From Bacteroidales bacterium (GTDB lineage Bacteria > Bacteroidota > Bacteroidia > Bacteroidales > F082), in the NCBI GenBank assembly GCA_017645245.1, contig JAGCPG010000119.1:1-33112 (forward strand): DNA of 33,112 nt, given 5' to 3'. This document shows, piece after piece, positions 1 to 12,171 of this stretch; within the stretch, counting starts at the first letter, position 1; each line of letters opens with the position of its first letter. Under the pieces are notes generated by a model. That model saw only the letters and a list, made by a program, of their open reading frames with translations, was not told the DNA's origin and ran no database searches. The translations under genes were made by a program, and so were the position numbers.

Positions 1-130
1 AGGTCCTTCGGGACCGAAAGGGCTGCTCGTCCGAGTCTTTTGGGTAGGTCGCTTGAGCCTGCGGGTGACCGTAGGCCTAGAGAAATGACAGTCGCCCCGC
101 AAGGGGAACAGAATCCCGCTTACGTCTCTC
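1..130 (+). ncRNA. rnpB: RNase P RNA, 3' part (partial)
   Basis: This is the 3' portion of the catalytic RNA of ribonuclease P, which removes 5' leaders from pre-tRNAs. The recognisable bacterial RNase P core runs GGGTAGGTCGCTTGAGCC (42-59), then GGCCTAGA-AATGACAG around 74-91, then ACAGAATCCCGCTTAC (108-123). The last matches the family's conserved ACAGAAnCCGGCUUA segment of helix P4 with small deviations. A perfect hairpin GGTCC-TTCG-GGACC lies at 2-15. The 5' part of the gene is upstream of the window. The exact 3' end is uncertain; 125-136 is plausible. Confidence 0.88.
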
Positions 131-187
131 ATCGCCTTTTTACAATAAATAATGTGTATGTACGTTATTTTTCAGTAATTTTGAAAC

Positions 188-3184
188 ATGAAAAACCGTT
201 CCATCATAATCGCCTTCACACTGTTGCTTAGCTTGGTTGCCATCTCGGCCAAAGCACAGAAAACCATCACGAAATACGAGCCCCAGTCGCTCTATGACCA
301 AGGCCTGACGCTCTTCCAACACGGTGAATATGGCGCCGCTCTGGAGTCGTTCACCGAATACCTGAACGCCGTGGAAGACAAAAAGATCCAAAAGGCCGTC
401 GACGCGCAGTATTACATTGCCGTCAGCGCTCTCTACTTGGGACAGGGCGATGCGGAATCGAAAATCGTGTCGTTCGTGAACGACAACCCCGGCAGCACCT
501 GGTCGTGGCATGCCAACTATCTGTATGGCAATGTGCTGTTCGAAAAGAAAAAATACACCGAGGCCTTGGCCATTTATCAACAGACGCCCTCGGCCTCGCT
601 CACCCAGGATGAAGCCCAGCGGATGCAGTTCAATATGGGCTATTCCTATTTCCAATTGGGCGATAACGACAAGGCTTTGCCCTACTTTCAGGGATTGGCG
701 CTGAACGAGGGCAAATACCAGGCGGACGCCAGCTATTACTACGCCTATATCCAATATCAGAAAGGCAACGACCAGGAGGCGCTGCGCCATTTCGGGCAGT
801 TGCGCAACCATCTGGTTTATGGGAAGATCGCATCGGCCAACATCCTTCAGATCAACTATCGGCATGGCAACTATGAGGCTGTGTTGCGTGACGGCCCCGA
901 CGCGGTGCGCGATGCCAATAAATGGCAACAAGGTGAGTTGGCACTCATCGTTGCCGATGCCTATTTCCAGCAAAAAGACTACGACAAAGCGCTTGTGTAT
1001 TATACCTTCTTCAAAAAAAACAAATATGTTCGCAACATACCTCGTGAGGTGTCCTATCAAATGGGCGTCTGCAAGATGAAGAAGAACGACGTCCAAGGTG
1101 CCATTGAAGACTTGCAAAAAGCCGCCAGCGACCGTGATACCATAGGCCAGTATGCCTCTTATTACTTGGCTTCGTGTTATGCCGACACTGACCAGCCCAA
1201 ATATGCCCGCAATGCCTTCTTTACAGCATATTCGGCCGGTTTTGACAGGGCAATCAGCGAGGACGCCTTGTTCAACTACGCCCAACTGAGCCTGATTCCG
1301 GGTGTCGATCCCTTCAACGAGGCTGTGTCGCATCTGGATGCCTTTGTGGCCGAGAATCCCTATTCTGATCGTCGTGCCGAGGCCGAAGAGTTGGCTGTGT
1401 ATCTGCTGTTGAACGCCAAGAGCAACGACCAGGCCCTGGAACGCCTTGAAAAGATGCGCATCAAGAGTCCTGAACTGAGGGATGCCTACGACGAGCTGTT
1501 GTTTGCCACGGGTGTGGACCATTTCCACAACCAGCGCTACGACAACGCACAGGCTTGCTTCTCCAAGATTTTGAAAAGCTCGGGAAGCAGAAAGGCTGAA
1601 GCCACCTTCTGGCTTGCTGAATCGGCATACGCTGCCGGCGATTTCGCTACGGCGGAGCGTTATTACAAGCAAACCAAGAACACCTCCAACCGTGAGCTCT
1701 CCACCATGGCCGATTACGGACTTGGTTACATCTATTACCAGAAGCCCAATTACGACGAGGCCATCAAGTGTTTCAAAAATTTCGTGCAACGCTGCGACGA
1801 CAGTAAGGCCGACCTGAAGGGCGATGCCTACATCCGTTTGGGCGACTGCTACTTCGTGGACCGAAGCTATCAGCAGGCCATCAACCATTACGAACAGGCT
1901 ACCCGTATCGGCAAGCGCAATGCCGACTATGCGCTTTACCAGCAGGGGGTGTGCTATGGCGCCAAGGGCAACTCCAACCAAAAGATCAACCTGCTGGAGG
2001 AGTTGATAAGAACCTATCCGAGCACCGGTCATTACGACAAGGCCCTTTTTGAGATCGGCAACACCCATCTGGTGTATGGTGACAAGCGCTCGGCCATCGG
2101 GGCATTCGACAGGCTGATCAAGGAAAGGCCGCGCTCGTCCTACACCCGTCAGGCCTTGATGAAGGTGGGCATGATCTATTACAACAACAACCAGTATGAC
2201 CAGGCGTTGACCAACCTTAAGACCTTGGTGAAGAACTATCCCAACACCGACGAGTCGCGAGAAGCCCAGTCCATCATCCGCAACATCTACATGGAGCAGA
2301 ACAACCTCAATGAGTACTTCGGCTATGTCGAATCCAACGGATTGGGTCAGATTCAGGTGACTCAGCAAGATTCGCTGGCATTCGCCAATGCCGAGAATTT
2401 CTTCCTCGACCGTCGTTACCAGGAGGCTGAGAAGGCCTTGAAGTATTATTTCGACAATTTCCCGAGAGGGGCTTATCTGCTGAAGGCGCACAACTATGCT
2501 GCCGAATGTGCCGAGAAGGTGGGTACCGAAGAAGAGGTGAAAGCCCATCTGACCTATATTGTGAGCCAACCCGACAACGATTTCACCGACAACGCCTTGA
2601 TGAAGCTGGCGCGCATGGAATATGACCAGGCCAATTACGAGAAAGCAAGCCAATACTACGCTCGCCTTTCGAGCATCACCGAGGAACCTATGCTGGCACT
2701 GGAAGCCTTGGAGGGCAGCATGAAGAGCTACTATTTCATGCAGAACTACGACAAGGCCATCGAAATGGGTGAGCGCCTGAGCCGGTCGATGGACCTGAGC
2801 GCGGAGCAGACCAACCAAGTCAACCATATCGTGGGCAAGTCGTATGTCATGAAGGAAAACTACGCTACCGCCGTCACTTGGCTCGACAAGAGCGTACAAG
2901 CCGACAAGTCGGTGGTTGGTGCCGAGAGCGCCTATTATTCGGCCTTGGCTTCCTTCAAAATGAATCAGCTCGACGAGGCTGAAAACAAGGTGTTCGACAT
3001 CGCCGACCGGTTCTCGTCGCACGAGTATTGGGTGGCCAAGTCATTTATCCTGCTGGCGGACGTCTACGTTGCCAAGGACAACCTGTTCCAAGCCAAGGAG
3101 ACCCTCCGAAGCGTCATCGACAACTGCTCCATCAATGCGTTGAAAACCGAAGCCCAAAACAAGATTAATCAGCTAGACCAATGA
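188..3184 (+). CDS. Secreted TPR-repeat protein, 998 aa
   Basis: A large periplasmic or outer-membrane-associated tetratricopeptide-repeat protein. Residues 1-24 form a Sec signal peptide (basic MKNR start, hydrophobic core, cleavage after AKAQ). Nearly all the rest consists of helical repeats of the type A-x-x-x-F-x-x-A/G-x-Y-x-x-A, for example 'YDQGLTLFQHGEYGAALESF' near residue 36, 'YDKALVYYTFFKKN', 'YDEAIKCFKNF' and 'YQQAINHYEQA'. This suggests twenty or more TPR or Sel1-like units. TPR arrays bind proteins, and no enzymatic motif is visible. The stop codon overlaps the start of the following barrel gene by 4 bp (ATGA), implying translational coupling and a shared job at the outer membrane. 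The specific partner is unknown. The gene starts about 58 bp after rnpB. Confidence 0.85.
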   Translation: MKNRSIIIAFTLLLSLVAISAKAQKTITKYEPQSLYDQGLTLFQHGEYGAALESFTEYLNAVEDKKIQKAVDAQYYIAVSALYLGQGDAESKIVSFVNDNPGSTWSWHANYLYGNVLFEKKKYTEALAIYQQTPSASLTQDEAQRMQFNMGYSYFQLGDNDKALPYFQGLALNEGKYQADASYYYAYIQYQKGNDQEALRHFGQLRNHLVYGKIASANILQINYRHGNYEAVLRDGPDAVRDANKWQQGELALIVADAYFQQKDYDKALVYYTFFKKNKYVRNIPREVSYQMGVCKMKKNDVQGAIEDLQKAASDRDTIGQYASYYLASCYADTDQPKYARNAFFTAYSAGFDRAISEDALFNYAQLSLIPGVDPFNEAVSHLDAFVAENPYSDRRAEAEELAVYLLLNAKSNDQALERLEKMRIKSPELRDAYDELLFATGVDHFHNQRYDNAQACFSKILKSSGSRKAEATFWLAESAYAAGDFATAERYYKQTKNTSNRELSTMADYGLGYIYYQKPNYDEAIKCFKNFVQRCDDSKADLKGDAYIRLGDCYFVDRSYQQAINHYEQATRIGKRNADYALYQQGVCYGAKGNSNQKINLLEELIRTYPSTGHYDKALFEIGNTHLVYGDKRSAIGAFDRLIKERPRSSYTRQALMKVGMIYYNNNQYDQALTNLKTLVKNYPNTDESREAQSIIRNIYMEQNNLNEYFGYVESNGLGQIQVTQQDSLAFANAENFFLDRRYQEAEKALKYYFDNFPRGAYLLKAHNYAAECAEKVGTEEEVKAHLTYIVSQPDNDFTDNALMKLARMEYDQANYEKASQYYARLSSITEEPMLALEALEGSMKSYYFMQNYDKAIEMGERLSRSMDLSAEQTNQVNHIVGKSYVMKENYATAVTWLDKSVQADKSVVGAESAYYSALASFKMNQLDEAENKVFDIADRFSSHEYWVAKSFILLADVYVAKDNLFQAKETLRSVIDNCSINALKTEAQNKINQLDQ

Positions 3185-4899
3185 AAAAGATAGTTTTTCT
3201 TGCCATCACCCTTGCCTTTGTCCAAGGCCTCTTCGCCCAACACAACGAGGAAGTGACCATTGAGGGCTCCTACCGTCCCAAGGTCAACAAGGTGAATAAG
3301 ATAGTGCTGAAGCCCGACACTCCCGAGCAGACCTTCGTCATGCCCGAGTCGAAGGTGAAAGTGCTTGACAATGAGCACCGCTTTAGTCTCAACATTGAGA
3401 AGCTCAGTCCCTTGAGCTACAACAGCAAGAACGCTCCCGGCGAAAACGTGGCCAAGAACTTCCTGATGGCGGCTTTCGGCTCGCGCATATCGCCAGTTTT
3501 CCTGTATAGGCACAACTCCAACCTTTCCAAGAATTTCGGTTTGAGCGTGGGCATCAAGCATTATTCCTCATGGCTTGACATGAAGGATTACGCGCCTTCG
3601 GGCTTCATGAACAACGCCTTTGAGATCGGCATTTCGGATAATGATTTGGCAGGTTATCAGCTAGATGGCAAAGTATATTACAAGAATGACGTTTACCATT
3701 ACTACGGCATCAAGACCAAGGAATGGCTTTGGGACCAAGTGTCGTTGGATCATGCCGCACCCCAGCAGACCTACAACACCATCGGCACCCATTGGAGATT
3801 TGCCCCAATAACGATGAGCACGGGCACGTTGACCCATTCGGTCGGATTGGACTATCATTACCTTTTCGGAGTTGTGGGAAGCGGCTGGGAGCATTTTGCC
3901 AAGCTCGACTATGACCTGGGCTATGCCGAGAATCTGTGGGGTAGGAAGGACAATCCCCAGAAGATGGGTGTGGCGGTGTCCGCTCAATACGGTTTGGTCG
4001 GTTTCGAGGAGGTGCAGGGCAAATACAACCGCCTTTTGGTGAAAATGAATCCTTATTTTGAGATGAAAGATGACTTCTATCGCCTGCATCTTGGTGTGAG
4101 GATGGATGTCGGCACCAAGTTCAATTCTTCGGATGCCCTCTTCAGGGTTTATCCCGACTTGACAGGCAGCCTCTTTGTGTTGGACAACGCCTTGGAGTTC
4201 TATGCCGGCTTGAACGGCGGCCTCAAATCGTACACCTACCGCGATCTGGTTGAGGAGAATCCGTTTGTCGCCACCCGTTTGAAGATGGACATCACCAACG
4301 TGAAGTTAGGCTTTGACGGAGGCGTCCGCACCAACATCCTGAATACGGTAGACGTTCACGTGGGCGTCCGCTACCGTCATACCGACAACGACTATTTCTT
4401 CAACCCTCGTATTGTTTCGGCATATAATGCCATGATCGAGGATCGACCCTACAACAGCTTTGACTTGGTCTATGACGAGACTAAACAGGTCAGCGTGCTG
4501 GGCAATGTGCGGTGGCTGGTCATGGACGACCTGACGGTGGATGCCGGCTTCACTTACAATAAATGCGATCCCGCCAAGGAAGAACATGCCTGGTATCGTC
4601 CCACGACGGAGGGCAACTTGAACGCCGTTTACCAGTTGAATGAAGCCTTGTCGATCAACGCCACCTTCTGCTATCAGGGCGGCCGTTGGGCCAAGACCAG
4701 ACCCACCCTCGGCGAGGCAGCCAAGAGTGTCAAGCTGAAGGACGCCTTTGACTTGGGTTTGGGCGCTGAATACAAGCTGAAAGAGCGCTTCTCAGTGTTT
4801 GTCAAGGCCGAAAACCTGCTCAACCAAAAGTATCCGTATTACCTCGATTATCCAGTCATGGGCATCGAAGCCTTTGCGGGTTTGAAACTGGCATTTTAA
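3181..4899 (+). CDS. TonB-dependent-receptor-like outer membrane beta-barrel, 572 aa
   Basis: Residues 1-20 are a signal peptide ending in LFAQ. Residues 21-60 contain 'EVTIEGSYRPKVNKVNKIV', which resembles the opening of a TonB-receptor plug (EVxVxGxRxxK). From about residue 95 the protein is a chain of amphipathic beta strands rich in Y, F, G and N. It ends 'VFVKAENLLNQKYPYYLDYP...GLKLAF', the typical last strands of TonB-dependent receptors with a terminal Phe. At 572 aa it is shorter than usual receptors, and I see no room for a full plug domain of about 120 residues. It may therefore be a pore, scaffold or partner of the TPR protein rather than an active TonB transporter. It overlaps the TPR gene by 4 bp. 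Confidence 0.75.
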   Translation: MKKIVFLAITLAFVQGLFAQHNEEVTIEGSYRPKVNKVNKIVLKPDTPEQTFVMPESKVKVLDNEHRFSLNIEKLSPLSYNSKNAPGENVAKNFLMAAFGSRISPVFLYRHNSNLSKNFGLSVGIKHYSSWLDMKDYAPSGFMNNAFEIGISDNDLAGYQLDGKVYYKNDVYHYYGIKTKEWLWDQVSLDHAAPQQTYNTIGTHWRFAPITMSTGTLTHSVGLDYHYLFGVVGSGWEHFAKLDYDLGYAENLWGRKDNPQKMGVAVSAQYGLVGFEEVQGKYNRLLVKMNPYFEMKDDFYRLHLGVRMDVGTKFNSSDALFRVYPDLTGSLFVLDNALEFYAGLNGGLKSYTYRDLVEENPFVATRLKMDITNVKLGFDGGVRTNILNTVDVHVGVRYRHTDNDYFFNPRIVSAYNAMIEDRPYNSFDLVYDETKQVSVLGNVRWLVMDDLTVDAGFTYNKCDPAKEEHAWYRPTTEGNLNAVYQLNEALSINATFCYQGGRWAKTRPTLGEAAKSVKLKDAFDLGLGAEYKLKERFSVFVKAENLLNQKYPYYLDYPVMGIEAFAGLKLAF

Positions 4900-4920
4900 C
4901 CCCATTTTTTTTCAACTTTT

Positions 4921-4954
4921 TTGACCTTCAATCTGTAAAAAATTCGTATTTTTG
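4921..4954 (+). promoter_or_regulatory. Promoter for gyrB operon
   Basis: The Bacteroidota -7 element TATTTTTG (TAnnTTTG) lies at 4947-4954. A -33 TTG lies at 4921-4923, with 23 bp between them (slightly long). It sits 39 bp before the gyrB start in an A/T-rich gap after the barrel gene. The start region (AATAAGGTAAAAATACAATG) has only a weak purine-rich element, as usual in this phylum. Confidence 0.6.
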
Positions 4955-4981
4955 CCTTTTCAACTAAAAATAAAATAATAA

Positions 4982-6970
<1,989 letters not shown>

Positions 6971-6987
6971 TACAAAAAACAAACAAT

Positions 6988-9900
6988 ATGAAAACAATGA
7001 AAATCAATCGATTCCTGATGCTCGCCATGGGGGTGCTCCTTCTTGGAGCCATTACCTCCTGCTCCAAGGGAGGAGGCAAGGCAACCTCAAGAGAGCAAGT
7101 GCAGAACTTTAGCGTCATCGACGTTACGCCAAATTATGAAGCCGATCAGGTTCAGTACGAAGTGAAGGTCTTCTTCACCCAACCCGTTGAGGAAGAGGAA
7201 GCCCTGAAGATCTTCGACCCCGAATTCGTGAAGCAGTACGAGGTGACTCCTAGCTATCTTGGCAACAGGAGATACAACTTCGAGATCAACAACATCAAGC
7301 GTGGCAGGACCGACACCTCCGTTGAGATGGTGCTCGACGGTAAGCCCCTGAAGTCGAAGTCAAAGGCCACCAGAGACCTTCAAGTCTGTTCGAAGGATAC
7401 CTTCGAGGCTATCGAAATCAAGGTGGATAAGGAGAACAGCACCGCCACCCTGATCTTCTCGCAGCCGTTGAAGCAACGCAATATTGACGGCTTTGTCTCG
7501 GTCACTCCCGAAATGGGCTACCGTACGGAGATCGTGGGCAATAAGATCGTGTTCTATCTGGATAAATCGAACCTCTACCAATACCAGCTGGATGACGTCC
7601 AGATCAGCGTTGGCTCGGGCATCAAGGATGCCGACGGTAACTCACTGCGCCAGGAACAGACCTTCAAAATCGACCTCACTGACATCCTCCCCAAGGTGAA
7701 GTGGACTGAGAACGGCGTAATCGTTCCCGAAGTCGGCGACGCCACCATTTATTTTGATGCTATTTGCCTGAACTCGGTAGTGCTCCGCATCGTCCGCGTG
7801 TTCGACGACAACATCCTGGTTTACTATCAGGACAACGACCTCGAGGATTCCTATAACATCCGTAAGGTGGGCCGTCTGGAGAAAAAAGTCAACATTGCGC
7901 TTGACAACCCTGATCCCTGCAAATGGAAGACCTATCCGATCGTGCTTTCCGACTATGTCGACGTGAAAGCTGGCGACATGTACCAGCTCATCCTCGACTT
8001 CGGTCCGGCCGACTATGCCTTCGCTACCGATGAGTCGAAACAGCTCACCCTCGAGAACGAAGAGCTTGAGGCTAGGTATTGGGACGGACAGGCATACGAC
8101 TTCAAGGAAAGCAACTATGATGGTGACTGGGACGACCCGTTGACAGCCACCTATTATAATTATGTGGAGATCCAGAAGAATGTCATCGTCACCGATCTTG
8201 CCGTCACGGCCAAGATGGGTGCCTCCGATGCCATCGACGTGTTCGTGTTCCGCATCTCCGACGCCGAGCCCGTTGCCGGTGCCGAGGTTTGCGCTTACAA
8301 CTATCAGCGCCAGGAGATTGCCTCGGCCAGAACCGACAGTAAGGGCCATGCCCAGCTGACCTGCTCCAACCGTCCGGCTTTCGTGGTCGCCAAGGATAAG
8401 AATAGCGGTCAGTCGCTCATCAAGACCAACAACGGCGAGTCCCTGTCGTACAGCAAGTTCGATATCGGTGGCGAGACCGTTGAGAAGGGCGTTTCCGCAT
8501 TCGCCTATACCAACCGTGGCGTTTGGCGTCCGGGCGACGAGCTCCAGCTCAACCTCATGGTTTCCGACGTGGATGCCAAGCTTCCCGCCGATTATCCTGT
8601 AGTGATGGAAGTGTACGACGCCTCAAGCCGTCTCTACGCTCGCAAATCGAACAACAGCCCTGTGGGTGGCATCTATACCTTCAATGTCCAAACCAGCCCG
8701 AACGACGAAACGGGTATGTGGAGGGCCTCGTTCAAAGTCGGTAACAGCGTGATCAACAAGTATTTGAGAGTTGAAACCGTGAAGCCTAACCGTCTTGAGA
8801 TCAAGTTCGATGCTCCCGAAGTCGTCAGCCTCAGCAATCCCCGCAACGCCAAGTTGAACGCCAAATGGCTCAACGGCCTTACCGCTTCAGGACTCAAAGC
8901 CGATATCGAAGTGATGGTGCGTCAGGGAAAGACTTCGTTCTCGAACTTCCCGACCTATACCTTCGGCAACGACTCAGAGGAGTTCTATCCCGAGGAGATT
9001 AGCCTCTTCAGCGGCGCGCTCGACGGCCAAGGCAATGCCATGGTGAGCTTCGAGCCCTTGCAGGAGCTCTCGTCGGAACAGATGATCAACGCCACCTTCA
9101 TCACCACGGTGTATGAGGCTGGTGGCGACTTCAGCATTGGATCGTCCACGGCCAAGCTCTCGCCTTATGGGAGATATGTGGGTGTGGAGATGCCGGCTAC
9201 CGAGTCGAAATATGGTTCCTACTACTTCACCAACCGCAACTGGAAGTTCCCCGTGGCTGTGGTCAAGGAGAACGGTGAGTTGGCCAAGTCGACCATTTCA
9301 CTGGAGTATCAGTTCTATAAGATCGATGGTTACTGGTGGTGGTCGAGCGAGGACGCCTATTCGCTGCGCAAGTATGTGAGAGGCACCTACAAGCGTCCCG
9401 AGATGAGCGGAACCTTGACCTGCAACAACGGCAAGACCGATCTGCAACTCAGTGTGCCGAACGAGAAGTGGGGTCTTTACCTCCTCGTCATCACCGACAA
9501 GCAGGGTGGCAACACCTTCGCCAAGGTGATGCGTTTCGATTGGGATTACGCCACCATTCACTCCACCGGCGATTCCGAAGGTCCTGTTCAATTGGCCATG
9601 AGCTGCAGCCAGGATACCTATAAGGTCGGTGACGACGTCGTGGTTTACTTCCCCGCCAACGAGATGGCAAAGGCCCTCGTGACGGTCGAAGCCAACGACA
9701 AGGTCCTCAAGAGCATGGTGTTCGACAAGCTGACCGCTGAAGGCAAGGTGGAATTCAAGGCCACGGAGGAAATGATCCCCAACGTTTACGTCTACGTCTC
9801 GTTGATCCAGCCTCGCAACGCGGGCAACGACATGCCGCTGCGCATGTATGGCGTGGTGCCTGTCAAAGTGGAAGACAGCCAGCTGCAGCTGAAGCCTGTG

Positions 9901-12171
9901 CTTGACGTCCCGGAGACCTCCAACACCAAGAAGAAGATCCAGGTCACAGTGAAGGAAGAGAACGCCAAGGCCATGACCTATACACTGGCTATCGTCGACG
10001 AGGGCATCCTTGGCCTGACCAACTTTGCCACTCCCGATCCGTACAATTACTTCAACGCCAAGCAATCGCTCAAGGTGCGTACTTGGGACAACTACAACTA
10101 TATCATCGACGCCTTCTCGGGCGAGCTTGGAACGCTTTACGCCATCGGCGGTGACGGCTTCATCAACCAGGAAGTCACCCTCGACAAGCGCTTCAAGGCT
10201 TTCGCAGTCACTTACGGACCGTTTGAGCTCAAGGCCAAAGACCAGAACACCCACGAGTTTGAGGTGCCGCAATGCTCCGGCGCGCTCCGCTTCATGGTGG
10301 TGGCCAAGGGCGATGGCAAGTCGTTCGGCGCCGCTGGCAAGCGCATGAACGTGGTGGATCCGATCAACCTGTTCCCAGCGGTTCCGCGTGTCACCGCGCC
10401 TAACGACGAGATGACCCTCAAGGTTCAGGTGTTGGCACCCAACATGAAGGGCCAAAACCTCAACGTGACGGTGAACAACAAGAACCTGAACGCCATCGGC
10501 ACGGTGCCATCGTCGGTAAAAGTTGATGGCAACGGCGAAGCCATGTTCGTGATGAAGGTGAAGGTGCCTGAGACCTTGGGCAATGCTGTGTTTGACGTGA
10601 AAGTGTCGGGTGGAGGCTATGATGCCGAGACCAAGACTGAGATCCCGATCCGTATGCCATACGCTGAGAAACGTCAGACCTACACCAAGGAGATCGCTGC
10701 CGGCGCTACCGAATCCATGAGCTTCGATATGGCTGGCATCGCAGGAACCCAGGAAGGCAATGTCATGGTGGCATCGCTCATCCCGGTCGACATGTACAGC
10801 CGCTTGAACTACTTGACCACTTATCCTTACGGTTGCCTTGAACAAGTGGTGTCAGCCGCTTTCCCACAGCTGTATCTGAACTACTTCATGCAGCAGAGTG
10901 AGGAAGCCCAGGCAAAGATCCGCGAGTCGATCGAGGAAGGTATCGCCAGCCTGAAGTCGTACCAGCAGGCCGACTTCTCGCTCACCAACTGGGTCGGCGG
11001 CCGTTATGTGGATCCTTGGACTGAGATCTATGCCCTTCACTTCCTTGTGGAGGCCAAGAACCAAGGCTTCGACGTTCCCGCTTACCTCTTCGACGGTATG
11101 ATGAACTATCAGGCCGACATCGCCAAGGCATGGAGAAACAACCCCGACTTCAAGCAGGGTGAGACCATCCAAGCTTACCGCCTCTTTGTGCTGGCACTCG
11201 GCGGTGCTCCTGAGATGGGCGCACTCAACCGCTTCAAGGAGATCAAGATGAACTACAGCCTGACCTCCATGCTGACCGCAGCCACCTACGCCCAAGTGGG
11301 CAAGAAGAACATGGTTGCCCAGTTCTGGCCGACCGTTCAGGACGGTGAACACATGTCGGATTACTACTCGTCCTTCGGCTCAACCACCCGCGACTTGGCC
11401 TTCATGACCTATTCCGAGATGCTGTGCGACAAGGATCAGGAGTCCATCCAGGGTCATGTCAACGACCTTTGCGACATCCTGAACAGTGGCCGTTGGCTCG
11501 ACACCCAGTCCACCGCCTTCGCTCTGTTCACCTTGGGCAAGTATGCCGAGAAGATGGGAACCACCAACGCTCCGATTTCCGCTACCGTGAACGTCAACGG
11601 TGAAGACCATACCGTGAACACCAACATGGGATCGACTGGCTTTGCCATCGTTCCGAAACTGGGTTCCAACAAGATCCAGTTCACCAACAACTCCAACCAG
11701 AAGGTGACGGCCAAGGTCTTTGCCAAGACCGCCGTGGCTGAATACGAGACCACTGAGAACGGCAACTTCATCAAGATGAAGGTGAACTACTTCGACAAGA
11801 ACGGTGCCGCCATCAACCCCGCCTCGTTGCCGATGGGTACTGAATTCACGGCCAAGATCACCGTGGAGAACCCCAGCGAATACAAGGTGACTGAATTGGC
11901 ACTGTCGTACTACCTCGCCTCTGGCTGGGAGATCGTCAACGAGCGCTTGTTCGGCCAGAATCAAGCCAACGAGGATGCCAAGCATCTGGACATCCGTGAC
12001 GACCGCGCCTACTTCTTCTTCGACCTCTCACCCAAGCAGAAGAAGACCTTCACCTTGAAGCTGAACGCCACCTTCGAGGGCTCGTACATGCTTCCCGCCG
12101 TCCGTTGCGAGGACATGTACAACAACGAGATCTACTACATGGTGCCGGCTCGTCCGGTCGTGGTGAAATGA
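6988..12171 (+). CDS. Bacterial alpha-2-macroglobulin lipoprotein with thioester
   Basis: A 1727-aa periplasmic protease trap. In this family, cleavage of a bait region lets a reactive thioester bind the attacking protease covalently. The N-terminus is a lipoprotein signal with lipobox ITSC, placing the lipidated Cys at residue 25. Tandem MG/Ig-like beta domains follow; 'FAYTNRGVWRPGDELQLNLM' (about residue 505) is a family hallmark. The thioester motif YPYGC-LEQ is intact, with Cys1283 and Gln1286, at the start of the helical TED domain. A C-terminal receptor-binding-like beta domain ends the protein. The stop overlaps pbpC by 4 bp, matching the well-known A2M-PbpC pairing that links protease defence with peptidoglycan repair. 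It begins 17 bp after gyrB. The start at 6988 is chosen over the in-frame ATG at 6997; the difference is 3 residues. Confidence 0.93.
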   Translation: MKTMKINRFLMLAMGVLLLGAITSCSKGGGKATSREQVQNFSVIDVTPNYEADQVQYEVKVFFTQPVEEEEALKIFDPEFVKQYEVTPSYLGNRRYNFEINNIKRGRTDTSVEMVLDGKPLKSKSKATRDLQVCSKDTFEAIEIKVDKENSTATLIFSQPLKQRNIDGFVSVTPEMGYRTEIVGNKIVFYLDKSNLYQYQLDDVQISVGSGIKDADGNSLRQEQTFKIDLTDILPKVKWTENGVIVPEVGDATIYFDAICLNSVVLRIVRVFDDNILVYYQDNDLEDSYNIRKVGRLEKKVNIALDNPDPCKWKTYPIVLSDYVDVKAGDMYQLILDFGPADYAFATDESKQLTLENEELEARYWDGQAYDFKESNYDGDWDDPLTATYYNYVEIQKNVIVTDLAVTAKMGASDAIDVFVFRISDAEPVAGAEVCAYNYQRQEIASARTDSKGHAQLTCSNRPAFVVAKDKNSGQSLIKTNNGESLSYSKFDIGGETVEKGVSAFAYTNRGVWRPGDELQLNLMVSDVDAKLPADYPVVMEVYDASSRLYARKSNNSPVGGIYTFNVQTSPNDETGMWRASFKVGNSVINKYLRVETVKPNRLEIKFDAPEVVSLSNPRNAKLNAKWLNGLTASGLKADIEVMVRQGKTSFSNFPTYTFGNDSEEFYPEEISLFSGALDGQGNAMVSFEPLQELSSEQMINATFITTVYEAGGDFSIGSSTAKLSPYGRYVGVEMPATESKYGSYYFTNRNWKFPVAVVKENGELAKSTISLEYQFYKIDGYWWWSSEDAYSLRKYVRGTYKRPEMSGTLTCNNGKTDLQLSVPNEKWGLYLLVITDKQGGNTFAKVMRFDWDYATIHSTGDSEGPVQLAMSCSQDTYKVGDDVVVYFPANEMAKALVTVEANDKVLKSMVFDKLTAEGKVEFKATEEMIPNVYVYVSLIQPRNAGNDMPLRMYGVVPVKVEDSQLQLKPVLDVPETSNTKKKIQVTVKEENAKAMTYTLAIVDEGILGLTNFATPDPYNYFNAKQSLKVRTWDNYNYIIDAFSGELGTLYAIGGDGFINQEVTLDKRFKAFAVTYGPFELKAKDQNTHEFEVPQCSGALRFMVVAKGDGKSFGAAGKRMNVVDPINLFPAVPRVTAPNDEMTLKVQVLAPNMKGQNLNVTVNNKNLNAIGTVPSSVKVDGNGEAMFVMKVKVPETLGNAVFDVKVSGGGYDAETKTEIPIRMPYAEKRQTYTKEIAAGATESMSFDMAGIAGTQEGNVMVASLIPVDMYSRLNYLTTYPYGCLEQVVSAAFPQLYLNYFMQQSEEAQAKIRESIEEGIASLKSYQQADFSLTNWVGGRYVDPWTEIYALHFLVEAKNQGFDVPAYLFDGMMNYQADIAKAWRNNPDFKQGETIQAYRLFVLALGGAPEMGALNRFKEIKMNYSLTSMLTAATYAQVGKKNMVAQFWPTVQDGEHMSDYYSSFGSTTRDLAFMTYSEMLCDKDQESIQGHVNDLCDILNSGRWLDTQSTAFALFTLGKYAEKMGTTNAPISATVNVNGEDHTVNTNMGSTGFAIVPKLGSNKIQFTNNSNQKVTAKVFAKTAVAEYETTENGNFIKMKVNYFDKNGAAINPASLPMGTEFTAKITVENPSEYKVTELALSYYLASGWEIVNERLFGQNQANEDAKHLDIRDDRAYFFFDLSPKQKKTFTLKLNATFEGSYMLPAVRCEDMYNNEIYYMVPARPVVVK

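Noticed and set aside
176..183. TAATTTTG, a match to the -7 promoter element before the TPR gene
   Set aside because: It lies only 4 bp before the start codon, so transcription would begin inside the gene. The TPR gene's real promoter is not clear; TATTTTTC at 166-173 is an imperfect alternative.
140..3022. A very long open frame (960 codons) on the minus strand opposite the TPR gene
   Set aside because: The plus strand encodes a convincing signal peptide and TPR repeats. The antisense product is low-complexity, rich in V, L, G, I and H, with no recognisable domain, as expected from reading biased codons backwards.
9298..10845. A 515-codon minus-strand frame inside the alpha-2-macroglobulin gene
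   Set aside because: It lies fully within a strongly supported gene, with His/Val/Leu-rich composition typical of antisense shadows and no domain motif.
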